The position numbers and the translations under genes were made by a program. The notes under the pieces are model-generated. The model had not been told where the DNA came from. It ran no database searches and was given only the letters and a program-made list of their open reading frames with translations. Shown here in pieces: positions 22,031 through 31,045 of a DNA stretch of 45,199 nucleotides; position 1 is the stretch's first letter, and each line of letters opens with the position of its first letter. Source of the stretch: Candidatus Babelota bacterium (GTDB lineage: Bacteria > Babelota > Babeliae > Babelales > Vermiphilaceae); contig RXKB01000042.1 of assembly GCA_003963225.1 (NCBI GenBank), positions 1 through 45,199 on the forward strand, given 5' to 3'.

Positions 22031-22941
22031 CCCGTAACGCTTTCTGTTGTTAGCCCTAAAAGCCTTGAGCCATAATCAAGGGTTAATATTGTTGTGCATT
22101 TACCGCTTACTGCCCCTGAAATAATGCCTTGATGTTGTATGCCTAAAACCTTGTAATAACCGTTAAATTGTGGTGAGGAAACGCTTTCTAAGAATATTTG
22201 TTGCCCCATATCAACGCATGGCTCAAATAATACCTCAATATCAAGATAAGTTTCTCTTTTCTTTGGGGTTGATAATAAGCCTGTTGAGGAATTGATAACT
22301 TTAATGTTTCCTTCAACAGCTTCATCTTCTGGTAAACAAAACACACGCCCATTATCAATAAAGCATTGGCGGTTTGTTTCTGTTTTAAGCGCATCCCATG
22401 TGGGTCCAAATATTGTTCTTCCTCTTGGATATTCACCTTCAAATGTTCCAATAGTACCCTTTTTAAGCGTATTCCCAGGGGTATTTTTAATTAAATCTTC
22501 AACTAATAGGTTTATGATTTGTTGTCTTGTTACTGTTGGATTTGATTGGTCAGGTGACTTTGTAAAGTTAGAAAAGCTCTTTACAACAGAGAAATTAAAA
22601 TCATAGCCCATAATATTAGTAATAAAATCTGGACTTCCTGAATTTCTGACAGAGTAAGCTTCGGTAACGCATCCGCTAAAAATAGTTGGTAAAGGGTTTT
22701 GATAGTCATATCCAGCTTGAAGTTTTAGCGTGCGAACATCATCATAATCTGTTTTGTTGCGGTAGATGTTTCCTCTTGAGGTTTGATTTAGGTTATAAAG
22801 CCTAAATGAGCCTGTCTGCATCGAAGCTTGAGCGTTACGAATAATGGTAAACTCTAAGGTTAACGGGTCGTTGAACTCCAACGTATCGCCATTTTTACCT
22901 TGAACGGTAAGCTTAAAGTGACGTTGAAATTTTAATCCCAT
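22027..22941 (-). CDS. Baseplate hub protein
   Basis: 304 aa. N-terminal strands KFQRHFKLTVQ, LEFTIIRNAQASMQTGSFRLYNLN and RTLKLQAGYDYQNPLPTIFSG match the hub/gpD-like proteins of small myophages. A C-terminal IFLESVSSPQFNGYYKVLGIQHQG fits as well. It lies between the plug protein and the spike, as in related phages. It overlaps the plug gene by 1 nt. Confidence 0.75.
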   Translation of the reverse strand: MGLKFQRHFKLTVQGKNGDTLEFNDPLTLEFTIIRNAQASMQTGSFRLYNLNQTSRGNIYRNKTDYDDVRTLKLQAGYDYQNPLPTIFSGCVTEAYSVRNSGSPDFITNIMGYDFNFSVVKSFSNFTKSPDQSNPTVTRQQIINLLVEDLIKNTPGNTLKKGTIGTFEGEYPRGRTIFGPTWDALKTETNRQCFIDNGRVFCLPEDEAVEGNIKVINSSTGLLSTPKKRETYLDIEVLFEPCVDMGQQIFLESVSSPQFNGYYKVLGIQHQGIISGAVSGKCTTILTLDYGSRLLGLTTESVTG

Positions 22942-23282
22942 TATCTATCCTTAATTGCTTGCTCAACTGCTAATACGTCAGCCTCGTTTAATAGATAAAA
23001 ACTTGCTCTACCGTTTGAAAAGTCATCAATGTATATTGGCTCATAACCATCTGCTGTTGAAACACCAATCCCAAAATTAATAATCCCACGAAAAGCTCTT
23101 AACATATTCGGACTGGTTACTATTCGCCTATTGTTAACAACAAAAGAACCATATTCAATACTATAGAACCATCCTACTTGGTTGCTAATGTATCGCATCG
23201 TAAAATTGACTTTGCTTCCATCATCAAGAACAAGCGATATTGATTGAGTTGGGTCTGCTGTAAAAGAAGTTATTAAACGCAT
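22941..23282 (-). CDS. Baseplate plug-like protein (DUF6983 type)
   Basis: 113 aa. Beta-rich with FTMRYISNQVGWFYSIEYGSF and RAFRGIINFGIGVSTADGYEP, the pattern of the short phage baseplate 'plug' family. It probably fills the channel between hub and tube. It overlaps its neighbours by 1 nt each. Family name assigned from memory of the pattern. Confidence 0.65.
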   Translation of the reverse strand: MRLITSFTADPTQSISLVLDDGSKVNFTMRYISNQVGWFYSIEYGSFVVNNRRIVTSPNMLRAFRGIINFGIGVSTADGYEPIYIDDFSNGRASFYLLNEADVLAVEQAIKDR

Positions 23283-24217
23283 TAGTTAAGCCCCCCAACG
23301 TATAAAGGTGGCATAATTTTAGGTGGCAAAATAGCACCAGGTGGTAGTGCTGGTGGTGGTAAGCCAACTGTTGAGCCTAGAGGTACTTTTGGTGGAACAA
23401 GCGTTGTCATTCTACCTGAAAGGCTTTTTGTATTTGGATTAATATTGTCAGTTGTTGACTTTGTTTGTCCTGGTAAATTAGCCTGATTAGGTATGTTATT
23501 AGGCGCAATTATAGGATTAGCTGGTATCGTTTGGCCTGAACCTGCTGGATTTAAAACATTCAAAGCTGGTGTCACCTTTGTTGATACCGTGTTTATTTGT
23601 TTAAAGGATATTTCAAAATCACTGACAAGCTTAGTATTTCCTCTTTGAATAACACGTAAGCTTTCAATGGCCATGTTATTAAAAACACCGTAAGGTGTTT
23701 CAACGCTACATAATTGGCGTGATACCCACATATCATAAAACTTTTTATAAGCTTCTTGTTGGCGTGTTGCGGTTGTTGAGTATTGCCCCATTAAAGCTGA
23801 AATGTTTTTTGCTTGATTAACTACTTCACCAGCTCTTGCAACAACAGCGGCTGTTTTAGCATATATTTGAGTAGCTTGTGATGCAAAACGTGGCAAGAAT
23901 CCACCAATAGACTGCAAGCTTTGAATCTTCATCAATATGCCTAATAACCCGTTAGGGAAAACATCCCTTAATTCTGCAACATATCCTTTAACAGATAGTT
24001 TTAAAGGTCTTTGCGCCCAATGGTCTTGAATAGCATAATTAGACTCAACATAATGGTCTGTGATGTCGCTGTCAATAGCGACTTCCTCGTCATCTAAGAT
24101 GTCAAAAACATACCCATTAATACCTGTAGTGTTATTTCCACCCGTGGGTCTAACAATGTATTGATTAACAACATTAGCGACAAGATTGTCAACTTTTTGT
24201 ATTGGATTGGTAGCCAT
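23282..24217 (-). CDS. Baseplate / distal tail protein, Dit-like N-terminus
   Basis: 311 aa. The N-terminal half has GINGYVFDILDDEEVAIDS, DHYVESNYAIQDHWAQRPLKLSVKGYVAEL and a later LCSVETPYGVFNNMAIESLRV, a pattern seen in the Dit-like N-terminal domain of phage tail proteins. The last ~70 aa are proline-rich (PGQTKSTTDN, PPPALPPGAILPPKIMPP), probably disordered. It lies between tape measure and baseplate plug, so it is a tail-tip piece. Confidence 0.65.
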   Translation of the reverse strand: MATNPIQKVDNLVANVVNQYIVRPTGGNNTTGINGYVFDILDDEEVAIDSDITDHYVESNYAIQDHWAQRPLKLSVKGYVAELRDVFPNGLLGILMKIQSLQSIGGFLPRFASQATQIYAKTAAVVARAGEVVNQAKNISALMGQYSTTATRQQEAYKKFYDMWVSRQLCSVETPYGVFNNMAIESLRVIQRGNTKLVSDFEISFKQINTVSTKVTPALNVLNPAGSGQTIPANPIIAPNNIPNQANLPGQTKSTTDNINPNTKSLSGRMTTLVPPKVPLGSTVGLPPPALPPGAILPPKIMPPLYVGGLN

Positions 24218-25239
24218 TAGTTATTTGGTAAATGTTCTTGGTATTGTGCTTTTTGAATCATGTATTGTTCATACTCACGCATTACGTTTTCAGATATTTC
24301 TTTTGAATTGTTACCACTAACATTTACTGTTAGATGATTATTATTCGTTCTGTTTGTTGCTGGTTGTTTACTAAAGGCGTTCATTAAATCGCCTGCTGTT
24401 ATTGCCGCCCCCGTTGTAATTAAACCAACAGCCGCAGTTTTTGTTGCCGCACCCAATAATGGATTAGCAACACCAGCCGCCCCTAAAGCAACACCACCTA
24501 AAGTCATCAAAGGACCAATTAAAGGGGATAGCTTAGTTACTATTTGAACAATCCCATCAAGGATTTGAACAATAAAATCAACAACAGGACGTAAACTTGT
24601 TCCTATCGTTACAATTAAAACACGCCAATCATTAGTTAATTGTGAGATGTTGCTTTGATGCTTTTCAAATTGTTTTAGTTGGTCATTGTTTACCGTCAAA
24701 TAACGTGACATTTCCGCTTGATTGTTAACAATATAATCAAGGATTGGTATTAAAGAGGGGTCTAATCCTAACAAGCCTAACTTAAATCTCTTTTCAGAAA
24801 CATCTAATCCTGATAATCTTTTACCTATTTCTGATAAAAGCTCAAATTCGTTCTTTGCTTTTGTTGGGTCTAATCCTGGAAAGGCTGTCATCCAAAACCC
24901 TGAACCCTCGCCAAACTTTTTTAATCTTGTTACGCTATCAACTAAATGAGTGACAGAACCTGCCACAACACCAGCATCTTGTCCTGTTTTAGCGGCCACT
25001 AATGACCATTTTTGAAGGTCTTGAGCGGATTGTCCTGTTGTTTTGGAAAAGTTGTTAATTGCTAAAGCGGTAGAGTTTGCGGCTGACATTATTTTTGTAA
25101 TGCCTTGATAAACGCCTTCTAAACCAACAGCGTTTAATAAAGATGACATCCGAAGGTCGCCTAAAGCACTAACAAAGTCTTTAAGCTTGGTCGTTTCAGT
25201 CTTAACGAAAATCTGAACAAATAAATCGCCAATCTTCAT
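24217..25239 (-). CDS. Tape measure protein (short)
   Basis: 340 aa. Features: an N-terminal helical coil (LRMSSLLNAVGLEGVYQGI), a central helix region, and a hydrophobic Gly/Ala segment (GPLMTLGGVALGAAGVANPLLG, about residues 245-285) typical of tape measures. At about 1.5 angstroms per residue, 340 aa would give a tail of about 50 nm. It follows the frameshifted chaperone. Position and content both support the call. Confidence 0.75.
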   Translation of the reverse strand: MKIGDLFVQIFVKTETTKLKDFVSALGDLRMSSLLNAVGLEGVYQGITKIMSAANSTALAINNFSKTTGQSAQDLQKWSLVAAKTGQDAGVVAGSVTHLVDSVTRLKKFGEGSGFWMTAFPGLDPTKAKNEFELLSEIGKRLSGLDVSEKRFKLGLLGLDPSLIPILDYIVNNQAEMSRYLTVNNDQLKQFEKHQSNISQLTNDWRVLIVTIGTSLRPVVDFIVQILDGIVQIVTKLSPLIGPLMTLGGVALGAAGVANPLLGAATKTAAVGLITTGAAITAGDLMNAFSKQPATNRTNNNHLTVNVSGNNSKEISENVMREYEQYMIQKAQYQEHLPNN

Positions 25240-25264
25240 TTTATCACCTAATAATAAAGTGCCA

Positions 25265-25450
25265 TTAAGTTTGGCTGTCTTTATTTAATTCAATTGCGGT
25301 TTCTTCAAACTCTTTGATGAATTTCTCGTATGCCAAGATATTAATAACAACTTCTGATGGCATATTTAAAATATCAACGGGGCTTCCGTAACCACTTTTA
25401 GATAGCCTTATTGCAAGCAATAAAGCATCGTTTCCTTCTATGGTTATTTT
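25265..25450 (-). CDS. Chaperone extension by -1 frameshift
   Basis: A 60-codon open frame with no start codon at its head begins at the 3' end of the upstream chaperone gene, in the -1 frame. It reads on with ITIEGNDALLLAIRLSK and ends DLNKDSQT-like (ELNKDSQT). The slip site is A-AAA-TAA: the Lys codon AAA at 25449-25447 can slip back by one base just before the stop. The joined product would be 207 aa. Such G/GT-type chaperone frameshifts are conserved in long-tailed phages. Confidence 0.65.
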   Translation of the reverse strand, partial: KITIEGNDALLLAIRLSKSGYGSPVDILNMPSEVVINILAYEKFIKEFEETAIELNKDSQT

Positions 25451-25887
25451 AGGCTCTCGGTATTGCTTCCTAACATATCCGTGAACAATGAGCCGAGGCT
25501 TTGAGAAAAAGGGAGTAGATTAAAAATCATCACCTCTTTCACGACAATTAAATAGTCGCCTCTTGCTGATGGTTCATCAAATACGTTATTTTCTTTTACA
25601 ATCTTAACCTTATTATAAGTAGCGTATGCCATACATTCCCACGCTACGTTTTCGATAAGGTCTGATGATATTAAACGAGCAACAATATTCTTTAACGTGT
25701 TAATAGTTGTATCATTAACATCTAACTCTGCAAAATCCTTAAAACTCTTTGCATTTGCACCAAAATTAATATTAATAGTTTCGGCTTCTTTCATAACGGC
25801 TTTTAATAGCCTGTGACCAACTTCAAAAGATGCCATTGTAATGTAAAGCTCTGCCCCACTTGGTAATTTTTTACTGATATTTTTCAT
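25444..25887 (-). CDS. Tail assembly chaperone
   Basis: 147 aa. It starts MKNISKKLPSGAELYITMAS and includes VGHRLLKAVMKEAE and VAWECMAYATYN. It lies between the tube and the tape measure, as a lambda gpG equivalent does. The gene ends at AAA-TAA and is followed in the -1 frame by a 60-codon extension, so it would be made in short and long forms. It overlaps the tube gene by 1 nt. Confidence 0.7.
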   Translation of the reverse strand: MKNISKKLPSGAELYITMASFEVGHRLLKAVMKEAETININFGANAKSFKDFAELDVNDTTINTLKNIVARLISSDLIENVAWECMAYATYNKVKIVKENNVFDEPSARGDYLIVVKEVMIFNLLPFSQSLGSLFTDMLGSNTESLK

Positions 25888-26339
25888 TAGTTAATTGTCC
25901 TCGGTGCGTTAGAGAAGATTAAAGTGTAAATTGTGACAGCTTGTTCGCTTTCGCCGTCAGCATTTTCTTTTACTTCTGGATTCTTCTTAAAAACACCACC
26001 TGACAAAATATATGAGTCAACTGTTAAATTTCCGTTACCATCACCAACATTTTTATCGAACTCACCTTGCATCAAAGAAAACAAAGCAGGGTTATTCTTC
26101 ATCAAAGCAAGTAAGTTGTTTAAATATTGGTCATCTGCGCCACCACGAATAACACGCAATGAAAGCTCGCATTGTTGGCCAGTATAGTTAAAAGCATAAA
26201 TTGAATTGCCACTTTTACCTGTTTTGATATTCATTAAATCATTTGGAAAGGTTAATACAGCGCAATCACCATCTGCTAATTGATTTAAGATGCGCCCATT
26301 AATCTTGATTGTATCTTTGCCTGTAAGTGCAACTATCAT
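25887..26339 (-). CDS. Tail tube protein (DUF3277)
   Basis: 150 aa. It starts MIVALTGKDTIKINGRIL and has DLMNIKTGKSGNSIYAFNYTGQQ and LRVIRGGADDQYLN, then a C-terminal EQAVTIYTLIFSNAPR. These fit the DUF3277 family of tube proteins that are partnered with DUF3383 sheaths. Normal length (about 150 aa). Forms the inner tube under the sheath. Confidence 0.85.
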   Translation of the reverse strand: MIVALTGKDTIKINGRILNQLADGDCAVLTFPNDLMNIKTGKSGNSIYAFNYTGQQCELSLRVIRGGADDQYLNNLLALMKNNPALFSLMQGEFDKNVGDGNGNLTVDSYILSGGVFKKNPEVKENADGESEQAVTIYTLIFSNAPRTIN

Positions 26340-26364
26340 GTTATTGACTCCTTATAATTAATCC

Positions 26365-27726
26365 TTATGGATTGACATAGACTAAAACATCACTGCTTTG
26401 AATAGCCCCTGATTCCTTAATTGCAATTTGAATTAAAGGTGCCTTACGTGCGGCTCTATCAGCGGCTGATTGTAAAGCAACTGGATTGCTGTAAATGTAA
26501 TAACCACGCTGTGTAATGTTAGCCAAGAAAGCTTCTTGATTTCCGAAAGTATTTGGGCTTGTCCAAGTTCCTGGTGCAATGTAGCCGTTATTTAAAGCTT
26601 GTTCGCATACTTGGCGATAAGCACCCACTAATACTGAAACACCAGCTTCGGTTTGAGGAACCTTTGTTGCAACTAAGGCTAATGCGTTGAAACCATTAAC
26701 GGTTAATTGGCTAACAAACCACACCAAGTTAAATACCTCATCAAAATACTTATTAGCACCTGTTGAAAGGACACCAGGAACGCCAGCATAACTTGGGTAA
26801 ATGTCAACACCTGCTGTTTTGCAAGTATTGTATAATGTTTGAGTAATACCGCTATCTGCGGTAATAGTTGCCAATTGTTTTAAGTTCATTGTATTGGCAG
26901 TTAAGCTACCATCAAAGTTAACTGACATAGCCTTACCAGCATAAGCGGCGGCAAATAAACGAGCATCTAAAGCACTTGCTGAATAAAACAAACAACGGGT
27001 GTTATTATCAGCGGCATCTTTGATGTCTGTAAATGCGCCTGTAATATCAGATTGTGAGCTTGATGGCAAGAAAAGAATCTTGTTTTGGTAAGACTCTACG
27101 GAGTTAGCTAATGCTAACATACTTGCGCTTGATGGATAATCTGTACTTAAAATACCAACAAAGAAAATTAAATCATAACAACGAGCAATTGCTTGTAGTA
27201 ATGTTTCGGTTGTTAATGCGGTAATATTAACGGTCAATCCGCTACCTGAACCACCGCTTGTTGCTTTACCTGCACCTGTTGAGTATCCAATACCGCCTTT
27301 AGTTACGGTTAAACCAGTTACTACACCAGCATAAACGGTACTAACGGTTAAATAACCAAGTGATGCGCCTGTTTCAACAACTTCTACAACATCGCCAACT
27401 TTGTAACCTGTACCACCTGCTGTAATAGCAACTGTTGAAATTGATGTTGGTTGAAATGATGGGAAAATAATTAAATTACCGCCACCTGCTAAGATGTTTG
27501 GTTGTTGGCTAAATAAGGCAACAGCTTGTGCGTATGTTTCGCTATCAGTACCGAAGTCAGTACCAACATCTTGAGCTGAAACATAAACACGGTATAAATC
27601 ATAGTTTGGGTTAGATAAGAATTGGTCGCTTGTGAAAAAACCAATATTGTTTACATTATAATCGCCTAAACCTACAGGTGTTTCCTGTACAGATATATTA
27701 ATGATGTTACTGATACTAAGTGACAT
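26365..27726 (-). CDS. Tail sheath protein (DUF3383)
   Basis: 453 aa. It has SNIINISVQETPVGLGDYNVN at the start, YDLYRVYVSAQDVGTDFG, a Gly-rich insert (about residues 118-165), and a C-terminal RGYYIYSNPVALQSAADRA. It matches the DUF3383 sheath family, so the virion has a contractile tail. The Gly/Thr-rich insert (AGGTGYKVGDVVEVVETGA) is a surface repeat commonly added to these proteins. A strong SD lies 8-10 bp before its ATG. Confidence 0.9.
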   Translation of the reverse strand: MSLSISNIINISVQETPVGLGDYNVNNIGFFTSDQFLSNPNYDLYRVYVSAQDVGTDFGTDSETYAQAVALFSQQPNILAGGGNLIIFPSFQPTSISTVAITAGGTGYKVGDVVEVVETGASLGYLTVSTVYAGVVTGLTVTKGGIGYSTGAGKATSGGSGSGLTVNITALTTETLLQAIARCYDLIFFVGILSTDYPSSASMLALANSVESYQNKILFLPSSSQSDITGAFTDIKDAADNNTRCLFYSASALDARLFAAAYAGKAMSVNFDGSLTANTMNLKQLATITADSGITQTLYNTCKTAGVDIYPSYAGVPGVLSTGANKYFDEVFNLVWFVSQLTVNGFNALALVATKVPQTEAGVSVLVGAYRQVCEQALNNGYIAPGTWTSPNTFGNQEAFLANITQRGYYIYSNPVALQSAADRAARKAPLIQIAIKESGAIQSSDVLVYVNP

Positions 27727-27737
27727 TTTTAACCTCG

Positions 27738-28322
27738 CTAATTAGTTGGGTCTGTTAATGGTTGTTCAAATTCTCTTACTAAATCAGGGTCACCGTCATT
27801 AACTCTTACTTTGACCCTAAATGAATTATAATACCCAATTGCCTTGATTTTTTCATACCATGTAAACATAATTATAGGAATGTCAAAACGGTAAAGGATA
27901 GCCGAAGCTTCAAGTTCGGATAAATCCTCAATTGGTGCATTTCTGAAAACTCTAAAGCTTAATTTTTCTTGTAGCTGTTGGGCATAGGTCGAATACAACG
28001 CCATAACTGCCTCTTCTTTGCGTTGTAAAGCCTCAATATTACGTGAAAACAATTGAACCGTGATTTGTTCTTGGGTATAAAGCTCTTGATATTCAATTAA
28101 ATCACCTTTGTAATCAACTTTAGGAATGTTTGTATTGCTGATTATCTTAGAGTTAACATACTCAACAACAACAAATAATCCGCTATCGTTTGGAATATTG
28201 AACTTTTGGTTGTAGATATAAATGCGGTCATCTTCAAGATTCATTTCTCTCTTGATAATTTCCCGAATAATATCTACGGATGTTTGAAGGTTACTGCCAT
28301 TTTGATTATTTAGCGTATTCAT
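27738..28322 (-). CDS. Tail terminator / tail completion protein
   Basis: 194 aa. Features: IIREIIKREMNLEDDRIYIYNQ, LFVVVEYVNSKIIS, EQITVQLFSRNIEALQRKEEAV and RFDIPIIMFTWYEKI. Location between the gp10-like genes and the sheath, plus this strand-helix-strand pattern, fit a gpU-like tail terminator. It overlaps the next gene by 17 nt. Confidence 0.65.
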   Translation of the reverse strand: MNTLNNQNGSNLQTSVDIIREIIKREMNLEDDRIYIYNQKFNIPNDSGLFVVVEYVNSKIISNTNIPKVDYKGDLIEYQELYTQEQITVQLFSRNIEALQRKEEAVMALYSTYAQQLQEKLSFRVFRNAPIEDLSELEASAILYRFDIPIIMFTWYEKIKAIGYYNSFRVKVRVNDGDPDLVREFEQPLTDPTN

Positions 28323-28692
28323 AATCTAAGACAACATCATATTCGTTGTAACCGTATTCTTTATAGTTAGATGTTGCCATTACCCTGTATGGTTTACTAT
28401 CAAGGATAAATCTATCATCCAAAGCAAGGATGACATTGTTTAACATTCTAAGCCTAAACCATTGCCATCTACGTTGACCTTCGGGCTTAATAAGAAGCTG
28501 TCTTTGTGTAAAAGCCTCTTTGGTAGCCATTGTTTTAGTCTTGATGGGTATTTCGCTTGTGTAACCGTCTAAGTTAACCTTTTGCATCACGGTTACTTCG
28601 ACATTCTGCATTTGAAACATAACACCATTTGATACATCTGGAACAAACTCTGCGCCACTTCCTAATGGTGAATTTTTACCGTTTAAAATCAT
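28306..28692 (-). CDS. Head-tail joining protein, 128 aa
   Basis: It has GVMFQMQNVEVTVMQK, QRRWQWFRLRML and ALDDRFILDSKPYRVM, a small beta-barrel pattern often seen for head-closure (stopper) proteins. It is the third gene of the connector cluster (DUF4054, gp10-like, this, terminator). Called by position and length; family not sure. Confidence 0.55.
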   Translation of the reverse strand: MILNGKNSPLGSGAEFVPDVSNGVMFQMQNVEVTVMQKVNLDGYTSEIPIKTKTMATKEAFTQRQLLIKPEGQRRWQWFRLRMLNNVILALDDRFILDSKPYRVMATSNYKEYGYNEYDVVLDYEYAK

Positions 28693-29222
28693 CCTGTTAC
28701 CACCGTTGATGTAATGCTTTTTCTTAATTGGCTAGTATCAATCAAGGGTGAGTCTGAACCCTTCATCATAATAGTATATGGGCTATTTTTAGCCCACTTA
28801 CCAAAACCCCTTGTTGCAAAAGCTCTTTGAATGATACTTTCAGCTAATAAGCCAGTCATTGAATAAGCTTTTTTAATGTCACCAGTTTCAAGTGATTGAT
28901 AAAAATAATTACCAATCCGACTAACATAATCTGGTAACTTTGTCTGCAAAGGCATCATTAAGAAAGAACGTCTAGGAATATTTCTTGATAAACTGCCTTT
29001 TTCTTGAAGTAAGCCTATTTGGGCGTTTGTGATATTAGAATCTTCTTTGCCAGCTTTTCTTTTACCGTTTGCTGTTGTAACGGTATTCTTGCGAGCATTT
29101 CCTGACCCTAATATGCCAACCTTAACGCTGTAATTCTTTGCCAACTGTTCTTCAAGGTCTTTAACTTTATCAAGATTTACTTTCAAAGTGCCGTAGCTCT
29201 TAATCTTGATATTTTTAGACAT
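28689..29222 (-). CDS. gp10/gpG-like neck or tail completion protein
   Basis: 177 aa. After a basic N-terminus it has KVGILGSGNARKN, a GLLQEKGSLSRNIPRRSFL segment and SPLIDTSQLRKSIT at the end. That is the 'IPaRpFl... pLidTG.lr.Si' pattern of phage virion morphogenesis proteins (HK97 gp10 / Mu gpG). It joins head and tail. It overlaps the next gene by 4 nt. Confidence 0.75.
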   Translation of the reverse strand: MSKNIKIKSYGTLKVNLDKVKDLEEQLAKNYSVKVGILGSGNARKNTVTTANGKRKAGKEDSNITNAQIGLLQEKGSLSRNIPRRSFLMMPLQTKLPDYVSRIGNYFYQSLETGDIKKAYSMTGLLAESIIQRAFATRGFGKWAKNSPYTIMMKGSDSPLIDTSQLRKSITSTVVTG

Positions 29223-29229
29223 AAAGACC

Positions 29230-29673
29230 TTATGAAAAAGTTGTTGTTCCGCAATTTACAACTACATTCCCAATAGTGAACGGATAGACTAAATCAAGAT
29301 ACTTCTTGCCATAACCTGATTGTAAATATTCTGAAAAGAGTGGGTCACCAGCGAAACGGTCATTGATGTTATTAGATATTGAAATCCCACCTGCGGATGT
29401 TGACTCTAAAGCAAACTTTGCTTGTGAAGCCAACCCCATTCCTGAATTTCTAATGCTAATAACTAACGCATGAGCCGCCGCATACATAAAAATAGGCGTT
29501 GCATAATCACCAAACAAGCCCGAATTAAAGTTAATCTGTGCCTCATTGATAGCTGTTTGAATATCGCTATCACAAACATAGTTAATGTTTGTTGGGTCAC
29601 TTTCAGGCGCATAGGGAAAATCCCTATTGAACCTAGCTTTAAACTCTGCAACTGTTGGTGGTATCCAAGCCAT
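29230..29673 (-). CDS. DUF4054 head-tail connector
   Basis: 147 aa. It starts MAWIPPTVAEFKARFNRDFPY, then CDSDIQTAINEAQINFN and MYAAAHALVISIRN, ending in GYGKKYLDLVYPFTIGN. This is the DUF4054 adaptor family of small phages, which binds under the portal. Expected length. The neighbours fit. Confidence 0.85.
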   Translation of the reverse strand: MAWIPPTVAEFKARFNRDFPYAPESDPTNINYVCDSDIQTAINEAQINFNSGLFGDYATPIFMYAAAHALVISIRNSGMGLASQAKFALESTSAGGISISNNINDRFAGDPLFSEYLQSGYGKKYLDLVYPFTIGNVVVNCGTTTFS

Positions 29674-29674
29674 G

Positions 29675-29875
29675 TTATTTATCTTTTTGTTTTGTTACTT
29701 TAACTTCTTTAGGATAGGTGGCTAAAATCTCACCTAAACGGTCTGATACAACGGCTGACTTTCTAGGCAAAAGGACTTTATTTTGTTTTTCAGGTGTTAA
29801 ATCACCGCCTGAAATAAAATCTTCAACTAAACCAATAAAACTTCTCTTACCAATATTTTCAACTTTGTATGACAT
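29675..29875 (-). CDS. Hypothetical 66-aa protein in connector cluster
   Basis: Starts MSYKVENIGKRSFIGLVED; small, basic end (KVTKQKDK). An N-terminal YKVENIGKRSF strand resembles short proteins between capsid and connector genes in related phages. It lies 1 bp before the DUF4054 gene and 87 bp after the capsid gene. Role unknown. Confidence 0.55.
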   Translation of the reverse strand: MSYKVENIGKRSFIGLVEDFISGGDLTPEKQNKVLLPRKSAVVSDRLGEILATYPKEVKVTKQKDK

Positions 29876-29892
29876 TTGATACCTTTCGTTAA

Positions 29893-29925
29893 AGGGGGTA
29901 ACACGCCCGCTTGATGTTACCCCCT
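29893..29925 (-). terminator. Hairpin after major capsid gene
   Basis: AGGGGGTAAC (29893-29902) and GTTACCCCCT (29916-29925) pair perfectly over 10 bp with a 13-nt loop. It lies in the only sizable gap of the head module (87 bp), just after the capsid stop. In the leftward transcript it is followed by TTTAAC, a weak U-tract. It may be a partial terminator that lowers expression past the capsid, or an mRNA-stabilising hairpin. Confidence 0.6.
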
Positions 29926-29962
29926 ATTTTAATACTCCACTGTTGGTACGCAGGGTTATTTA

Positions 29963-31018
29963 TTAGCTATGGTCAAAGTAAAGCATTTCTAATGGCTTTA
30001 ACAATGTAACACCACAATATTGACCATAAGCGGCATCTTGGAAGTTAAAGTTGTTTAATGTACCAACCATTGTGGTTTGGTAATCAACTGGTAACTCCAT
30101 AAACATAGTGTCAATATCACGACGGTATAAAGCATATCGTTGTTTATTTACACCAGCGGCATTATTGTATGCTGACATAGCATAAGCTGATGGTAAGATT
30201 TTAACTTTACCATTTGGAACAATCGCATCGAAAGCTTGTTGTAAATATGACAACTTGCTAATCAATGGAAACTCTGGATTAATAGGTGCGGCTAAACCTG
30301 CATAGTCATCTTGTGGGATGACAAACATATTAGGATAAACCGTTTGGTTTGCATTGCTCAAGAAAGCACCAATAACACCAGCAACGAAAGTGTTGTATTG
30401 TGTATAGGTCATTGCGCTAATGTTGGTTGTGATTAATGATGTGTTAACATTAACTGTTGATTGAGTTAACAACCCTGGGAAATCAGTTAAATCATCTAAA
30501 TCACCTAAGAAAGCGACTGCTTGGATACCTAAATCCCAATCTTTCTTTCTTGCTCGATGCTTCATTTCGACAATATCCCAATTACCGCTAAACAATGACT
30601 GCTCAACATCGAAGATGTTGTAATCAATAGCCATAGCCCAATTAGTTACCTTTGTATAAACAGGTGTAACAGCGGCATCTGCTGTTGCTAAACGGTTATT
30701 ATGACCTGATGTATTAACTTTGCCTGATGCGAAGTTTGAACCAGTTTTAATGGTTGCGTTGGTGATGATTTGTTGAGCAAATGCACCTTCGCCTGGGATA
30801 ACATCTAAATAGTTAGATGGTAAAACTTCATAGAATGTTTGTTCAACAACACGTTGACGGATGTAAGATAAACGGTCCATCGTGTAATTATATGACAATG
30901 AATTTGGGCTAATATCGCCATTAGCGTTACGAAGTTCTAAACCACGGAAGCTTTTGCGATTGTATTTCTCTTGCATTAAACCTGCAAATTTTTCTGGTGC
31001 TACACCTTTATAAATCAT
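29963..31018 (-). CDS. Major capsid protein (DUF2184)
   Basis: 351 aa. It starts MIYKGVAPEKFAGLMQEKYN and ends with YQTTMVGTLNNFNFQDAAY and GVTLLKPLEMLYFDHS, the DUF2184 pattern (HK97-fold capsid). A strong SD (AAGGGGG) precedes it, consistent with a highly expressed gene. A stem-loop follows. Neighbours (cement protein before, connectors after) support the call. Confidence 0.9.
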   Translation of the reverse strand: MIYKGVAPEKFAGLMQEKYNRKSFRGLELRNANGDISPNSLSYNYTMDRLSYIRQRVVEQTFYEVLPSNYLDVIPGEGAFAQQIITNATIKTGSNFASGKVNTSGHNNRLATADAAVTPVYTKVTNWAMAIDYNIFDVEQSLFSGNWDIVEMKHRARKKDWDLGIQAVAFLGDLDDLTDFPGLLTQSTVNVNTSLITTNISAMTYTQYNTFVAGVIGAFLSNANQTVYPNMFVIPQDDYAGLAAPINPEFPLISKLSYLQQAFDAIVPNGKVKILPSAYAMSAYNNAAGVNKQRYALYRRDIDTMFMELPVDYQTTMVGTLNNFNFQDAAYGQYCGVTLLKPLEMLYFDHS

Positions 31019-31045
31019 ATTAAATCCCCCTTGTGATTAAATTTA

